64,000 nt of DNA from Pictodentalium vernedei (GCA_031216915.1 CM062292.1:71530956-71594955); one strand, 5' to 3'. Shown: positions 30,738-43,065, numbered from the stretch's first letter. Notes: generated by a model from the letters alone, not told the origin. Program-made: numbers and translations.

Positions 30738-31225
30738 AATCCAGCATTTTGTAAAGCTGATAACCTATAACATTTTATTGAAGTAAAAACAATGCATTAT
30801 TATCACTCAGTCACAATTCACGTAAAGTCATTTAATGTTGATCGGGTTGCAACATGAATACATTTGCAGCTCATAGTTACTATGGAAACCCTATGGGAAA
30901 TCACATTTTCTGAAACTACTTCGCCAGTGTGAACCAAACTAGGCACAAATAATGTACGGAAAGTCCTCTGAAAACAATCATCATCATTCTGTTTCGCTCA
31001 GATGAAGGAGCATGGCAGCCAGCTGCATTCTTTGATTGTGATTAGAATAATTGAAGGATATGTAGTTCTTCCCGGTGAGCGATTACAGGCTCTTTAGAGC
31101 CTCTTGTTTTAGTTTCGATCGTGCTCATCACTGGTGAACTGGCTTTCCTTCACAAGTGTAAGAAATTTTTTGGTGCTAAAATTTTAGCCAATGAACATTT
31201 TTGGGTGCCAAATCAATTTTTTAGG

Positions 31226-31346
31226 GGGACGTGACAACCGTTACTTATTCCCAGTTCCTTATTCGGCATTCGTTATCAACCGATAAAATCGGTTGATAAA
31301 GAATGTCGAATAAGGAACTGGGAAAAAGTAAGAGTTGTCACGTCCC
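31226..31346. repeat. Foldback hairpin, ~58-bp arms
   Basis: A long inverted repeat begins GGGACGTGACAACCG and ends with its complement, with an almost perfect inner pair around CCGATAAAATCGG. Confidence 0.7.
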
Positions 31347-31729
31347 TATTTTTAGAGCAATTGGCAAAATTCGCACCCAACAGTGTGAGCACTGGTCAAA
31401 CCGTGAAATCGCTGACGGGATCACCGAACTGCTGACACAAAAATACGAAGGCAATGTTTCTCAGGAAAATTCCAGTTTTTCTTGATATTTTGGAGAATTT
31501 CATTGTTAAATGTATATAAAGAAATGATTTAAACAATCCATTCAAGGTGCTATATAAGAAAGAGAAATTTGTTTACTTTGAAATTCTCACCTTTGATGCT
31601 CCATAAATACAAATTAAATATACACAAATTATACATTAAAATGATGGTTGTGATGTATAGAATACGCAAAATATATGCAGTCAACTCACAGCAGGCACCA
31701 ATGGTTCCTGGAAGTCTGCTACCGTATTC

Positions 31730-31950
31730 GAACCAGAACTAATATTAATAATAAGAAAAACAAAAGCTTGCCTAACATCCTTGTAAGGACTAAACTGCTG
31801 CCAATCAATGAATAACCCCAATTATTGCTAGTCAGTTTCAATAGTTCCTGAGCTCAACACTTAGTTTAAATTTCATTAATGTATTATTTTAGGTAATGTT
31901 TGAAACCATTACTTATATTTTGAAGAAAACACTCTTTCGGCGACATATTA
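31730..31950 (+). repeat. Dispersed repeat with a possible Penelope-like RT end
   Basis: One frame at 31,743-31,808 reads like a retroelement C-terminal motif (NKSLPNILVRTKLLPINE). The flanking sequence, including TTTCGGCGACATATTACAAG near 31,937, recurs at 53,230-53,295 and 53,925-54,030. There the two halves are separated by about 600 bp of inserted DNA. Confidence 0.45.
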
Positions 31951-32386
31951 CAAGATAAAAACGATTCTGTAGGACGTGTCTGGGTCAGTGCGTATTTTTT
32001 TAACCTTAAACACACACAGGCGAGTGTCAAAGTTCATATATTTTCATATATACCCAAAAGCCACAATAGGTTTCAATTTTATAAAGTGTTAGTTCATTTG
32101 CTTATCTTAACTTTCATATTTATTTATTATTCTTCGGTTTACTCAATTATTTATTTTTCTACGATTCTGTATCTGTATAGAGTCCCTGCTGTGTTAAAAC
32201 ATGACGGAAGAGAGAGCGGGTCTATCTTGATGATCCCCAAGGGCAGATTTGAAGCCCTCTATTGTGGTAACTGCTACAGCTTTTTCGTCCAGGTGATTGC
32301 CATCGCTTCCTGGGCACACAAAGAACAAATGTTTGTATTGGTCTTTTTTACAGGCTGGTACAGTTACGGATCTACTATCCGTTCCA

Positions 32387-32440
32387 TGAGTTCCAATGTG
32401 TTCTATGTGCCAGTAGGCACATAGAACACATTGGAACTCA
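32387..32440. repeat. Perfect 25-bp-arm palindrome
   Basis: Arms TGAGTTCCAATGTGTTCTAT.. (32,387-32,411) and complement (32,416-32,440) with loop AGTA. A close copy with the same loop lies at 38,579-38,632 inside a LINE. Confidence 0.8.
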
Positions 32441-33976
32441 GTGGACGTATTGTTTCTTACTGAAGGTGATATGATATTGGCGACTATACAATTGTCATTT
32501 TTTTATAGCTCGGATCGGTCGCTTTGGGGTTTAGAACTTGATGGATTTATCTGGAGGCGTTGCTGGTATTTGTCCCTCAGCCACTTTAGAGAAGAAAGGG
32601 GAAAGAAACTTAAAAAATGATGAAAAAGAAATTGGGAATGAAAAATGGATGTACACGTTTATATGTGCCTGTGCTTCGCACTCATAGAGGGTAGATATAT
32701 ATATATGTTTTGTTGTAATCAGTGGGTGATTGTTAGCCACCCCTAACCCACATACAGTAGATATGTGTTGATGTGGATGTGTGTGTGTTTTGCTACAGAT
32801 TGCCGTGGACTGACTTAGAGCACTCCTCTGCAGATTGCAGAGAAACATATGTACATCCCTTATGGAACCTTCAAATTACATTCCCTTTCGTCGCTCACCG
32901 AGGTTTTTCTCCATTTTATAATTATGCACAAAATCTCAAGCATGTAAGTGTGACACACTGATCCTCATTACAACTTCGACTTTATTTGTACCAAATCCGT
33001 GAAATTTCCATTTGCAGAGACGCTTTGTCACGGAAGGGAAGTAAATATACACTCTCTGTAATACTTTGTGACAACAGTCGAGCTGACCTCTCCTCGGTTC
33101 AATAGTTAAATCGGTACACACACCAAGTATATTATACTAGGTCAGCACTACTGACCCGCAATTATGGCACACTTCGAGGTCAAAATTGCATAAACAACTG
33201 TGACGAAAACAGCATTTCCTATCTCATGTTCAGCTTGTTACTGGTGGTACCCGTTGTAGTTTTTTCTCATAATAACGTAGGTTACGCTCTATTTTAGATT
33301 ACTAGTAACGTCCTCCCGATAGTATGAAACCAAATTTCCCTATCGCATTTGCGATAGCCTTATTCAATTTCTATGCAGCCGCATAAGCCCAAATTGATAT
33401 TGAGTCGATAATACCTATTTATTATTATCCCCTTTGTTGTTGTTAATTTTCGCCCCGGTACTGTGTATAGCCCAAAACGGGATCCAACTCGCTGAACTCT
33501 TTCCTATGTTGGGAAATGAACAGTATCTTGAAAATACAATAGGAAAATCAGACATTTCAGGGTAATAAAATTAAACGTCCACACTATGTTCAGTTAACAC
33601 CTCTCACGTCGCGATTTTGGTAGGGGATATATTGAATAACGAGCGTTTGTCATCTCGCACAATCCTAGCCAACATCCCGACCTACACCCCAAGCCTTAAA
33701 CTGGTTACCCAGAAAATGTGTAAATTTCAGCTTTGTAGTTATGTATATTCTTGTTTCTATTTCTTCTTTGGTTTAATTTCCAGTGGTGATAGCCAATCAA
33801 TACATTCTATGAAGGGAGCTCCTTTTAAATCAAAACTCTTACTTTTATCTCTGGAATGCCTGCTGACTGCAGAATTAAAGTTTTCAGACAAGTGTTACAG
33901 ACGGCGATTGTTATAATGCAGTACCGATAGTCAGTGGGTATTTTCTATAACAGTTTCAACTCGAGGAGTCGAGTCC
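32441..33976. other. Intergenic host DNA
   Basis: No gene seen. A (TA)n patch lies at 32,695-32,705. Confidence 0.4.
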
Positions 33977-33980
33977 ATAT

Positions 33981-34214
33981 TGATGTACCGAGAGGTTCTC
34001 GTCATTTATGTTCATGGGCTTCTGTTGGGTTAATGCACTGTTATAACATATTATCTCCCTTGATACGCTCACTGACAGACAATCTCCCTTTATTGTGATT
34101 CATTAATAGGAACTGGTATTGACAAGACGTCTCTAATGGATTAGCAAAATGTTCCACGTAGTGTCACTAAACCTTAATGAATCATTTGGATATACATTTT
34201 AACCACATTTTACA
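33981..34214 (+). repeat. 5' LTR (234 bp)
   Basis: Starts TGATGTACCGAGAGG and ends TTTTACA. About 97% identical to the 3' copy by eye, implying a modest age. Confidence 0.85.
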
Positions 34215-34914
34215 ACACTGGCGTCGCCGCGACTAATTGGATGCGAGGAAGAACGTTTGTGTTTTTTATCAATTTTCTCTCGGCTTATTGTTGATTTGTT
34301 CTGTTTTTCTCAAAATGACTTCCCAAGGAACGATACGAGCGCAAACCTGGATCGGGCGGTATCTCATCGCTGCCTGATTCACAAATTTTGCCATCGTTCA
34401 CTTGATAATTTGTATATTGTAATTTTGGAGAATCTGACAATTGTTTTGTAAATTATTTTTCAACGCCGATGGAGAGGAGAGCCCGTTTGTTCAGCAGTCT
34501 TAATTTGTTAGTAGAATAAAATAAATTACGTTTTGAAAACATTATCTTTTGGGTTTTCTGTTTATCAGCAGAGTTGTATGATTTACTCCCAATGTATAGA
34601 AAAGAATGATGGTTTCAAAATCTATTTGTGTTCATTCCCAAATGTAAGATTCAAGATTGTAATATTTTCTGTGTACAGCAAGCCATTGTTTCTGTTGCCC
34701 CTGTTTTGTCAGTCATTGTTTGTGTATATTTTCATTGTGACTGATTAATCATGAGTACAGCTCACTGGAAGCTCAACTCTTCAATGACTGGGCACTCGTG
34801 TGTAAATATTCATTCAATTTGCTGACAATCCAGCACTATTGTATTATACAGTTCAAGATGGAAATAGTTGTAAATTGTATTCATTTTCCAACATTCTTTT
34901 TCTATTGATTGTAA

Positions 34915-35442
34915 TTGTTTACCCCTGTATTTAAAGAGATTTTTTCTTTGCACCTTGTCGGTTCAATGATGGGGTATATTGTAAAACACAATTTTATAGT
35001 CGTTTTGAGAAAGTCAACCGATTCAAAAGAATCTCTACTTTTATTTATTGTTGGTGTGATAGGCTTTGTTTGGAACATGGGTCGCATAAATATTCAGACT
35101 GCAACATCGGAGGAACTCCAGAAATTGAGGCGTATCGACGAAACTACAGCCCACAAATTACTTAAACGCAGAGCACGAAAAGGTTTTCTTGAACTGGATG
35201 ACTTACTGTCGAAGAAGAATTTGTCCATCGATTTTTGGTCTGATCTGCTTCTGGATGGCACAATAACCTCACATCCATCAAATGTTCAGTCTTCTCATAA
35301 ACAACGAAAATCAAGCACGGACCGAGGTACTCAAACTCCAAACACAGTTGAAAAACGAAAGCCAAAAGTAGAAAACGATCACTGGTACAATGTCGTTCTG
35401 CTTCTCAGGGAGGAGGTGAAAGACCTTGAAGGTGAACTATGA
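34915..35442 (+). CDS. Helix-hairpin-helix protein of the LTR element (first part)
   Basis: Open for 175 codons. I prefer ATG 35,077 (MGRINIQ), giving 121 residues, because the upstream residues look like translated leader. Residues 3-45 from there form a ComEA-like helix-hairpin-helix fold (INIQTATSEELQKLRRID, RARKGFLELDDLL), usually a DNA-binding unit. A Ser/Lys-rich linker follows and a coiled coil begins (VVLLREEVKDLEGEL). It ends with TGA at 35,440-35,442, and the coiled coil appears to go on in the same frame in the next ORF. The position right after the primer site is that of a gag gene, but no CCHC knuckle or capsid fold is evident. Confidence 0.65.
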   Translation: MFTPVFKEIFSLHLVGSMMGYIVKHNFIVVLRKSTDSKESLLLFIVGVIGFVWNMGRINIQTATSEELQKLRRIDETTAHKLLKRRARKGFLELDDLLSKKNLSIDFWSDLLLDGTITSHPSNVQSSHKQRKSSTDRGTQTPNTVEKRKPKVENDHWYNVVLLLREEVKDLEGEL

Positions 35443-35475
35443 AAACGAAAAATCTCATGTGAGACCAATTACTCG

Positions 35476-36585
35476 ATGGCAGTAGAAGAGACGAATAAAC
35501 AGTGGGAAATCTATACAAATGAACACTGTGTTTTACTAGAAAAATACAACGAAGAGATTGATGAAATCAGTAAACAGTGGGAGGAAACACTCGACATTTC
35601 CCAAAGAAAATACTCCATGCTGCAAGATAAGCACTCGCATGAAATTCAACAAATGCAAGAAAAATGGGAGCACAAATATGGTGAATTAAAACCAGAGTAC
35701 TTAACATATAAACGTTTTCTTCGAGAGTTCTCAACTCTAAATAGCAAATTTACGAAGACACTTGGTGATCAAATTCAAGAAACATGTGAAAATCAGAGTT
35801 CGCATAGTGAGACTACCCCTCTCAAACAAAATTGTGTTGGCACACAGAGTGGAAAGGCTGTGCGCGCTGACAAATTGCAGCCAATCGATCACGAACTTTC
35901 GACGACTGGGATGGAAGTATCTTTTTCGTCAGTTTGCGATGAAGAATTCACCAATGTGGAATTTAGAAAGCTATGTTGTTTGTTCGAAACAACGGACGCT
36001 TTTGTCGAACACAGCGTAAATGAAAACTCCGAACACAAGAAGAGTATGGAATCAGTGAACTGGAGCATTGTGCAACTCGGGACCGACAGACATGCCCCGT
36101 TTGCATCATCTGCAACTGAAAATTACGGCGATGAAACTCACATTATTCGGAACGTTGATAACAATTCATACAACGTGACAGAGATAACCTCGACGGGCGA
36201 GCTGTGTACAATATCAGAAAAGCCCTCATTCCAACAGAACACAATGCCAAGTGAATATGATTCTCTTGTATACAACCAGGATAACGTTAAGAGTGAAAAC
36301 GAACAAGTATTGCAAAATAGACCATTTGTGAATAACATTCTAAAGAATTCCACTCATTTCAATGAAAACATTTTTGCAACTGGTGAACAGTTTCAGCCCA
36401 TCGTCCATGGAGTAATCATTGATGAAGCTAGTCAATCGCGACGTGCAAAAACATCTGGAATCAATTCCTGCCAGCCCGGAGACTGGTCTCCAATCTTTAC
36501 TGACCAGAAAGGCGAACAAGCAAAAAAGAAGAAAACGCCACAAACGAAGTTGTGCTCAAGTCAGGACTGGTCCATCAAGGCCTAG
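35476..36585 (+). CDS. Coiled-coil protein of the LTR element (second part)
   Basis: 369 residues, same reading frame as the preceding ORF and separated from it only by one TGA and 33 bp. Residues of about 1-75 are heptad-rich coiled coil (ETNKQWEIYTNEHCVLLEK, EISKQWEETLDISQRKYSML). The middle is Ser/Thr/Asn-rich and unstructured. The C-terminus is basic (EQAKKKKTPQTK). No catalytic motif is seen. A third ORF in another frame (36,419-36,874, RKANKQKRRKRHKRS, Gln/Asn-rich) overlaps its end and may be a shifted continuation. The function is unknown; a gag-like structural or nucleic-acid chaperone role is inference. Confidence 0.6.
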   Translation: MAVEETNKQWEIYTNEHCVLLEKYNEEIDEISKQWEETLDISQRKYSMLQDKHSHEIQQMQEKWEHKYGELKPEYLTYKRFLREFSTLNSKFTKTLGDQIQETCENQSSHSETTPLKQNCVGTQSGKAVRADKLQPIDHELSTTGMEVSFSSVCDEEFTNVEFRKLCCLFETTDAFVEHSVNENSEHKKSMESVNWSIVQLGTDRHAPFASSATENYGDETHIIRNVDNNSYNVTEITSTGELCTISEKPSFQQNTMPSEYDSLVYNQDNVKSENEQVLQNRPFVNNILKNSTHFNENIFATGEQFQPIVHGVIIDEASQSRRAKTSGINSCQPGDWSPIFTDQKGEQAKKKKTPQTKLCSSQDWSIKA

Positions 36586-38141
36586 GCCATTAATGCAATG
36601 GAATAACACGAATAACAGCAACGTCACTGTTCCACACATAAACACTGGACATCGGCTTTCAAAAGCCAACCAAGTACTGCACCAGAACAAACATAACTAC
36701 AGGCAGGAAAACACACCGTTCACTCTATTCGTCTCAAATCAGGCTGTGGAAAACCCAATGGTTCCACGCCATTTACAACAAAGGGTCAACAGCAATCAGC
36801 ACATGTGTCAATGGTGGTCTGATCAAAGGAACCTCAGAGTCAGTCAGCTATTTACCATATCAGTTTCCTGGTAGGCCATGTACATACGGACCGGTGCCAT
36901 CCAGCTGCGGCGCAGGCAACGTTCAACAATTAAATAACCAATTTCTGCTACCTGCACAATATTGGCACCAGCATCCGAACAGAGGATACATGCATTCGTC
37001 ACAATATGGACACGTCTACAGTGGCGTAACTCCAATATCTCTGTCAACGGCACCAATATATCTTGTCTGAGTTTGAGTCAGAGAACGGAAATATATGCTA
37101 CATTATTAATGGCGAGGGAATACATAGAAAAACAACTTCAACACATTACATTACTGCCATACTCAAACAAACAATTACACCCACCTATCTGTCAGTGCAG
37201 GAAGGTCCTAACTGCTTTCTTGCCTGACCAGCATTAACACATTTTATTACATTCACAAAACATACAACAGTATTGACACATCACCTAAACACACCCACAT
37301 GTTTTCCGTGGGGAGGTCTTAATCGCTTCCTCGCGGGAACATTTACGCATGAAATTTTAACACAAGCACACACGCCGTTATTTTTACCGTTCATCAATTT
37401 TAATAATTCACAGAGCTCTTCAACTCACAGCAACAGTTCTTTTAACTATTTTGAAGATTTTAATCCATTCTCTCAGTTTATTTTAAACAGAGTGCATTCG
37501 GTGTCAGTTTGATCATTCAGTGGAAGCTCCTCTCACGTCGGTCAACGGTTTTGATGGGTGATGCCATTTTAGGGAAGGCCTTTGTTGCTTTCTCTGGTGG
37601 ATCTACTCGCCAGATTCGTTGGCATTCGAATGTTTTTCCATTCGAGAAGTGCGAAAAATTTTCAATTGAAAATCTGTTTTATTTGCACTTTGATTTTAGG
37701 GGATGAATGTTCTCCGTCTGAAAAACTTTGTAACAAACGTGAAACATTTTACTCACAAATGGTTATTCGTGGCTCAGCATTGATTATAATTGCCGACAGC
37801 TTTAGTAACTGGACTGATCTGACAGGGAGGTGATTTCTGCTACCTTGTTATGCTCCAGTTGGTAGATCTGCCGATAATTATTCATATGTGCTTAGTTGCA
37901 CTTCCTTTTGGGGTATGAGCTTTCGCGAATATCCATTTCTTACTGCACGATTTGTACGTAGACGTATTAAGGGGTGTTTGTTATCATTTCCCAACAGTTT
38001 TATGAATAGATTAACTGTACGGCTCTGCCCTTTGGTAATAATGTATTGTTTGCAGATAATTTGTTTCTCCGCCTATTTGGACATCATGAACCCCGTCTGT
38101 TTGATTAAAATGTAAATAGCTCTGAACAGGCGGGGGAGGAG

Positions 38142-38375
38142 TGTTGTACTGAGAGGTTCTCGTCATTTATGTCCACAGGCTTCTGTTGGGTTAATGCACT
38201 GTTATAACATATTATCTCCCTTGATACGCTCACTGACAGACAATCTCCCTTTATTGTGATTCATTAATAGGAACTGGTATTGACAAGACGTCTCTAATGG
38301 ATTAGCTAAATGTTCCACGTAGTGTCACTAAACCTTAATGAATCATTTGGATATACATTTTAACCACATTTTACA
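38142..38375 (+). repeat. 3' LTR (234 bp)
   Basis: Same length as the 5' LTR, preceded by the polypurine tract and followed by ATAT. Confidence 0.85.
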
Positions 38376-38379
38376 ATAT

Positions 38380-41364
38380 TCATCAATGTTTTGCCACTGT
38401 CCACCTCAGATCCCGCCCACTTGTATTTTATTGTTCACTCTCTGTAATTCTTACTATGATGTGGATTATCTTCCATCCAAACCCAGGTCCTGATCACACT
38501 GGTACAGATAATACCAATTTAAGTACAATCTCGATTTTGAATTATAATATTCGTAGTATTCGTCACAAACTAGTCCCCTGAGTTCCAATGTGTTCTACGT
38601 GCCAGTAGGCACATAGAACATATTGGAAGTCAAGAGACGAACTTTCTAAGCTAGTACATGATATCGACGACTTTGACATTATCCGCTTTACGGAAACCCA
38701 TTTGGATAATGATTTCAATATTGGTAACATATTAATTCCTAATTATTCTATCCCGATTACACATGACCGTAACCAGTATGGTGGGGGTATAGTTGTGTAT
38801 TTCGCTGGCCACCTCACTTATAACCACACCGAACATCTATCATTCCACGAAGATATTCTATGGTTCGAAGTAGGCAATAAACAAAAAATCATCCTTTGCG
38901 TCACATACAGGTCCGAGGGAGAATCGTGTGAAAAATATTGGTCTAAGTTACAGGAAAAAACTTGAAATAGCTTCAGAAATAAATCCAGCTGTGGCGATCA
39001 CTGGCGATATAAATTCTGACCTGCTCGTGGAACGGAGCACTCTACAGTGTCTTATAACACAGTTCAACTTGAAGAAGGTTATATCTGAGCCCACACGAAT
39101 AGGAAACACGTCATGAACCCTGCTTGACCCTGTAATTATTAGCGACACAGTTACAGTCGCTCACTCGGCACTCTGAGCTTGGTCCATCAGATCACCTTGC
39201 AGTATACGACCATATAGCCTGCGCCCATCCTAAACAGTCTACCATAACTCAGGAGGTCTGACATTACAAAAGAAACAGATTTTATAAAAATGAATGCCCT
39301 CATTAAAGAAACAGAATGGGAGAAACTAATTTGCAGTGAGGCGGACATCAATGATGCCTTGTCAAATTTCGTTTCCACTTTCTTTGAAATTGCAGAAAAA
39401 TGTATTCCACACACAAAAGTCATAATCAGGAAGGCTGATAAACTTTGGTTTGATAGCGCTATCAGAAGTACTATTCGTCTTCGTAAGCGACTACGTAAAT
39501 TAGCGAAATTTCTTTTACTCAGGAAGACATCATTCTCAAATCTCTCAAAACTGATAAAAGTGGCGGTCATGACAGTATCGGACATAGAATATTGAAAGAA
39601 ACTAAATCCAGTGCCAGTAAACCGTTATTTCTTCTTTATTCTAAATCACTGGAATTGTCTGGATTTCCCAGGGAGTGGAAATGTGTTGATGTGATCCCTT
39701 TATTTTAAAAAGGGGATCATCAGGATCCCCTTAACTACCGACCCATCTCTTTACTGTGTTGTATAGGTAAAATTATGGAGCGGGTTGTTTTTAAGGAAGT
39801 TTACAAATAATTTAAAGATAACAACCTACTTTATGTTTTACACTCTCGCTTCCAGCATCGCCTTTCAGTTGTCAGAGGTTTCTCACAGCCTCTGTGACGC
39901 AGTAGACAAAAACAAACACACATGTGGTGTTTTCTGTGATATTTCGAAGGCATTTGGTAGAGTATGGCACCGAGGCCTCATATTTAAATTAAAACAGTAT
40001 GGTATCTCCTGTCCTTCGCTCTGCTCGTTGTAAGCTACTTAGCCGATAGAAAACAGAGAGTAAAAATAAAGTGTTGTAACCCCAGTTATAGGGGAAAAGG
40101 GGCCGGGGTTCCGCAGGGGTCAGTCCTTTCTGTTTCTTAGTTATATCAATGACATCGTCGACAAAATTGATTCAATTACTCGCCTCTTTGCTGACGATAC
40201 TTGTCTGACTTAATTGTCTGACGACTCTTGCACTATCTGAGCAAAGATAAATTTGGGACTCAAAGAGGAAAACGAATGGGCCAACACATGGCTGGTCTCA
40301 TTTAATGCTAAAAAGACAAAAGCAGTCCTTTTCACGCTAGGCGTAAAATATGTCGCCGTTAAACATTCTGTTCAATAGTGAAATAATCGATTTTTTTGCA
40401 ATTCCCATAAGCATTTGGGTTTAACCTTGCAATCAAACTTGCCTTTGGCAGATCACATTGATGAAATTTGTAAAAAGGCATGTTCGAAATTATCTCAGTT
40501 AAGAACACTGAAGTATATTTTTAATAGGAACATTCTTGAAAAAATATATCTCGCATTCATACTACCGATTTTAGAATATGGTAGTTCGGTGTGGAGTGGT
40601 CTCCACAGTATCAGCTAAAACGTTTGGGAGATGTTCACTGCGACGCAGCCCGAATAGTTAGCGGGTTGACACGATCTGTTCCACGGGACCGACTTCTGTT
40701 GGAAGCTGATTGGAAAAGCTTGGAAAGCAGGCGCTATGTCCAGAAACTGTGTACCTTTTACAAAATTGTTACGGGCACTGCTACGAGTTTTCTCCATGAC
40801 CTGATACCTCTACGTGATTCTGATGTATCCCAATATAATCTACGAAATGCGTCTAATTTTGTTCCCTATTCCTGTTGAACAGAGCTGTTCAAACGGTCAT
40901 TTTTCCCTTCGTGTGTCCAAATTTGGAATACCCTACTGGAGACGGTACAAAATAGTACGTCGCTTGTGGCATTCAAGAAATTCATTCTACCACCTTTGTA
41001 TAAGCCTCCGTCATACTTCTCAATCGGAACAAGAAAATACAACATCATTCACGCAAAACAACGAATTGGTTGCACTGGCCTCAATTGTGACAAATTCAAA
41101 AATTACATATCCGATACTCCATTTTGTTCATGTAACAATGATGTTGAGGACGCAGAACACTACTTCTTCGGGTGTTCCATGAATTTTGGTATTCGCACTA
41201 CCCTCAACGGTGATTTATCAAAACTCACAGCCAACTGGAATTCAACTAATTTAGTAGTATATGGAAGCCCGTCATTAACCGCAAGTAGTAATATATCTAT
41301 ATTTTTATCTGTTCAAAAATTCATTCGTGACTCACACAGATTCGATCTACATCCTCATAATTAG
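38380..41364 (+). pseudogene. Degenerate non-LTR retrotransposon (LINE)
   Basis: The N-terminal part has HPNPGP (about 38,477-38,494) and YNIRSIRH, typical before an APE endonuclease. Endonuclease pieces follow to about 39,260 (TETHLDND, VTYRSEGES, TGDINSDLL). Reverse transcriptase pieces follow: YRPISLL near 39,740, DISKAFGRVWHRGL near 39,940, GVPQGSVL near 40,110 and FADDT near 40,190. The C-terminal segment is DHIDEICKKACSKLSQLR (about 40,450) to 41,364. Many stops and frame changes; clearly dead. CR1/Jockey-like by look, but I cannot place the clade. A palindromic element sits inside the endonuclease part. Confidence 0.85.
38579..38632. repeat. Palindrome inserted in the LINE endonuclease
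   Basis: Same core and AGTA loop as 32,387-32,440, with three mismatches between arms. The LINE reading frame is interrupted exactly here, between RHKLVP and RDELSK. Confidence 0.75.
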
Positions 41365-41414
41365 GTGTGTTCTCTACAAAATTGTGCCCTCTGTGATGTA
41401 ATAGAAATAATCTG

Positions 41415-41486
41415 ACTTCCACCATGGGTATGCTATCGCGGAGGGACCTGCAACTCCCACTGTGATAGTATACCCATGGCGAAAGT
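41415..41486. repeat. Foldback hairpin
   Basis: Arms ACTTCCACCATGGGTATGCT.. (41,415-41,437) and imperfect complement (41,464-41,486), just after the LINE remnant. Confidence 0.6.
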
Positions 41487-41969
41487 TAGGATATCAAGGG
41501 TTTGGCCACGCAATGGAGGTCGAAACTGTTGTGTGATCATCCTCAGAAGTGAAAACCTGTGCCTAGTGGCAATAACCAAGATGTTAAGATGTTAATTTAG
41601 ACTCACATTATGGACCAAGATACTATAGAACGCAAATGAGTGGGGGAGGACATCATCACTGGATCTATTGGTATGTATTTCACGTTTTCTTTTTTCTTTC
41701 TGTTCTATTTGAATGTTTATAATATTTAGATTTTGTTAGATTCTATTATTTGGAATACGTTCTGCCATATTGTAAATTGTTAGTCATTTTACAGCAACGG
41801 GTGGTCTTGTAAGTGGTAAGCACTTGTCCTTCCATCCTGATTTGCATTGTCAAATGGTAAAAAAAATATGTTTAATCTAATAAAAGGCAAGGCGCTGTTT
41901 CAGCCTTCATCAGCCACGTTATTATACACCCCTTTTCTCTTGATTTATAGTATTTCGTGATGAATCTTG

Positions 41970-43065
41970 CACTCCTTCTTTATATGCTTTCTAGTTCTGT
42001 GATATCTTGCTTTGTGTATTGGTCCAAGATGATAGATCCATATTCCACTATCGATCGCACGAGTGCAATGTAGGCTGTTCTTGGGTATTCCCTTGGACAT
42101 CGTTGGAGGTTTCTGCAGATGAATCCTACGATGGAGTTTGCATTTTTACTTACATTGTTGATGTATCCTTTCCATTTAAGATCTTCATGTATTTGTTGGC
42201 CGTGGTAAAGGTTAGATGGAACATATTCTAGTATATGGCCGTTTATGGTGTAGAATCGACGACTTTTTCCTCTCATGCCCACAATGTAGCATTTGTTAGC
42301 GTTAAAGCGCATTCCCCATGTCTGATGCCCATTTATTCAGACAAGTTAGATCGTTTTGAAGAGTGGTGTGATCCTTCTTGCTGTTTATTTCTCAGTACGA
42401 TAGGCAGTCGACTTCAAATAGCATCACTGATGATTTTACTGAGTTTGGAAGATCGTTGATGTGCCATAGGAAAAGTTTCCTTGGGCATGGCACTTTTGGG
42501 GAGTTATTACCTAGGGGGCCTGACAGTTACTCGCCGTTGCTCGTTGGTTCTCTCCGGCTTCCTCCACCCGTAAAACTGTTCTACACGAGGTGACCCCGTC
42601 TGTCGAAAATGTCGTTAAAACCCCAATAAATAAATAAACATAGGAAAAATATCGGACTCAAAACAGTTCCTTGTGGTACACCAGAGTCAACAGTTGCTTC
42701 ATCCGAGAATTCCCCTTCTAGAAATACTTACGTTTTCCTTTCTGCGAGAAACGTGGTGAGCCGTGCGTGTAGCGGTTCTCTGATTCCGTATTGCTCTATT
42801 TTTATGGAGGAGTCAGTCATGTGGGACTGTGTCGAAATACTTTGGATAAGACCAGTATGGCTGTGTCGGCATGTTTGCCTTGGTCGAATAATTGCAATAT
42901 CTCATGGGTTGTGACTGAGAGCTGTGTTTCGCAGGAGTAACCCGCTCTGAATCCACCATTTAATTATGTTAGTACTTTTGTGCTTGTCCTTGTGAAGGTG
43001 GAGTATGGTAAAGTAATACCAAAACTTTATAATGGAAGTTTGATGTTGTCCACGATTTGATTCAT
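41970..43065 (-). pseudogene. 3' part of a second LINE (reverse transcriptase)
   Basis: On the minus strand, pieces in order: NGGFRAGYSCETQLSVTTHE with DTAILVLSKVF (about 42,960-42,840), GVPQGTVLSPIFFL (about 42,695-42,650), INDLPNSVKSS (about 42,465-42,420) and RFNANKCYIVGMRGK (from 42,312), ending LVRSIVEYGSIILDQYTKQD near 42,000. A SINE is inserted at 42,475-42,638. The catalytic FADD is eroded. 5'-truncated and dead. Confidence 0.8.
42475..42638 (+). mobile_element. 5'-truncated SINE inserted in the LINE
   Basis: Carries the 3' half of the 2,155-2,506 SINE (TCGCCGTTGCTCG, CTCCACCCGTAAAACTGT, AATAAATAAATAAA tail). Bracketed by a perfect 10-bp duplication, CATAGGAAAA (42,465-42,474 and 42,639-42,648). 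Confidence 0.88.

Larger units (their letters stand above)
33981..38375 (+). mobile_element. LTR retroelement of 4,395 bp without pol
   Basis: Two 234-bp direct repeats (33,981-34,214 and 38,142-38,375) start TG and end CA and differ at about six positions. ATAT flanks both sides (33,977-33,980 and 38,376-38,379). TGGCGTCGCCGCGAC at 34,218-34,232 is a plausible tRNA primer site, and GGGGGAGGAG (38,132-38,141) is a polypurine tract next to the 3' LTR. I found no protease, reverse transcriptase, RNase H or integrase in any frame. The inside codes for a helix-hairpin-helix/coiled-coil protein. This suggests a non-autonomous element driven by another element's enzymes. Confidence 0.82.

Noticed and set aside
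36962-37833. Several small frames between the coiled-coil gene and the 3' LTR
   Set aside because: No RT, RNase H, integrase or envelope motif in any of them; probably untranslated or decayed LTR-element interior.
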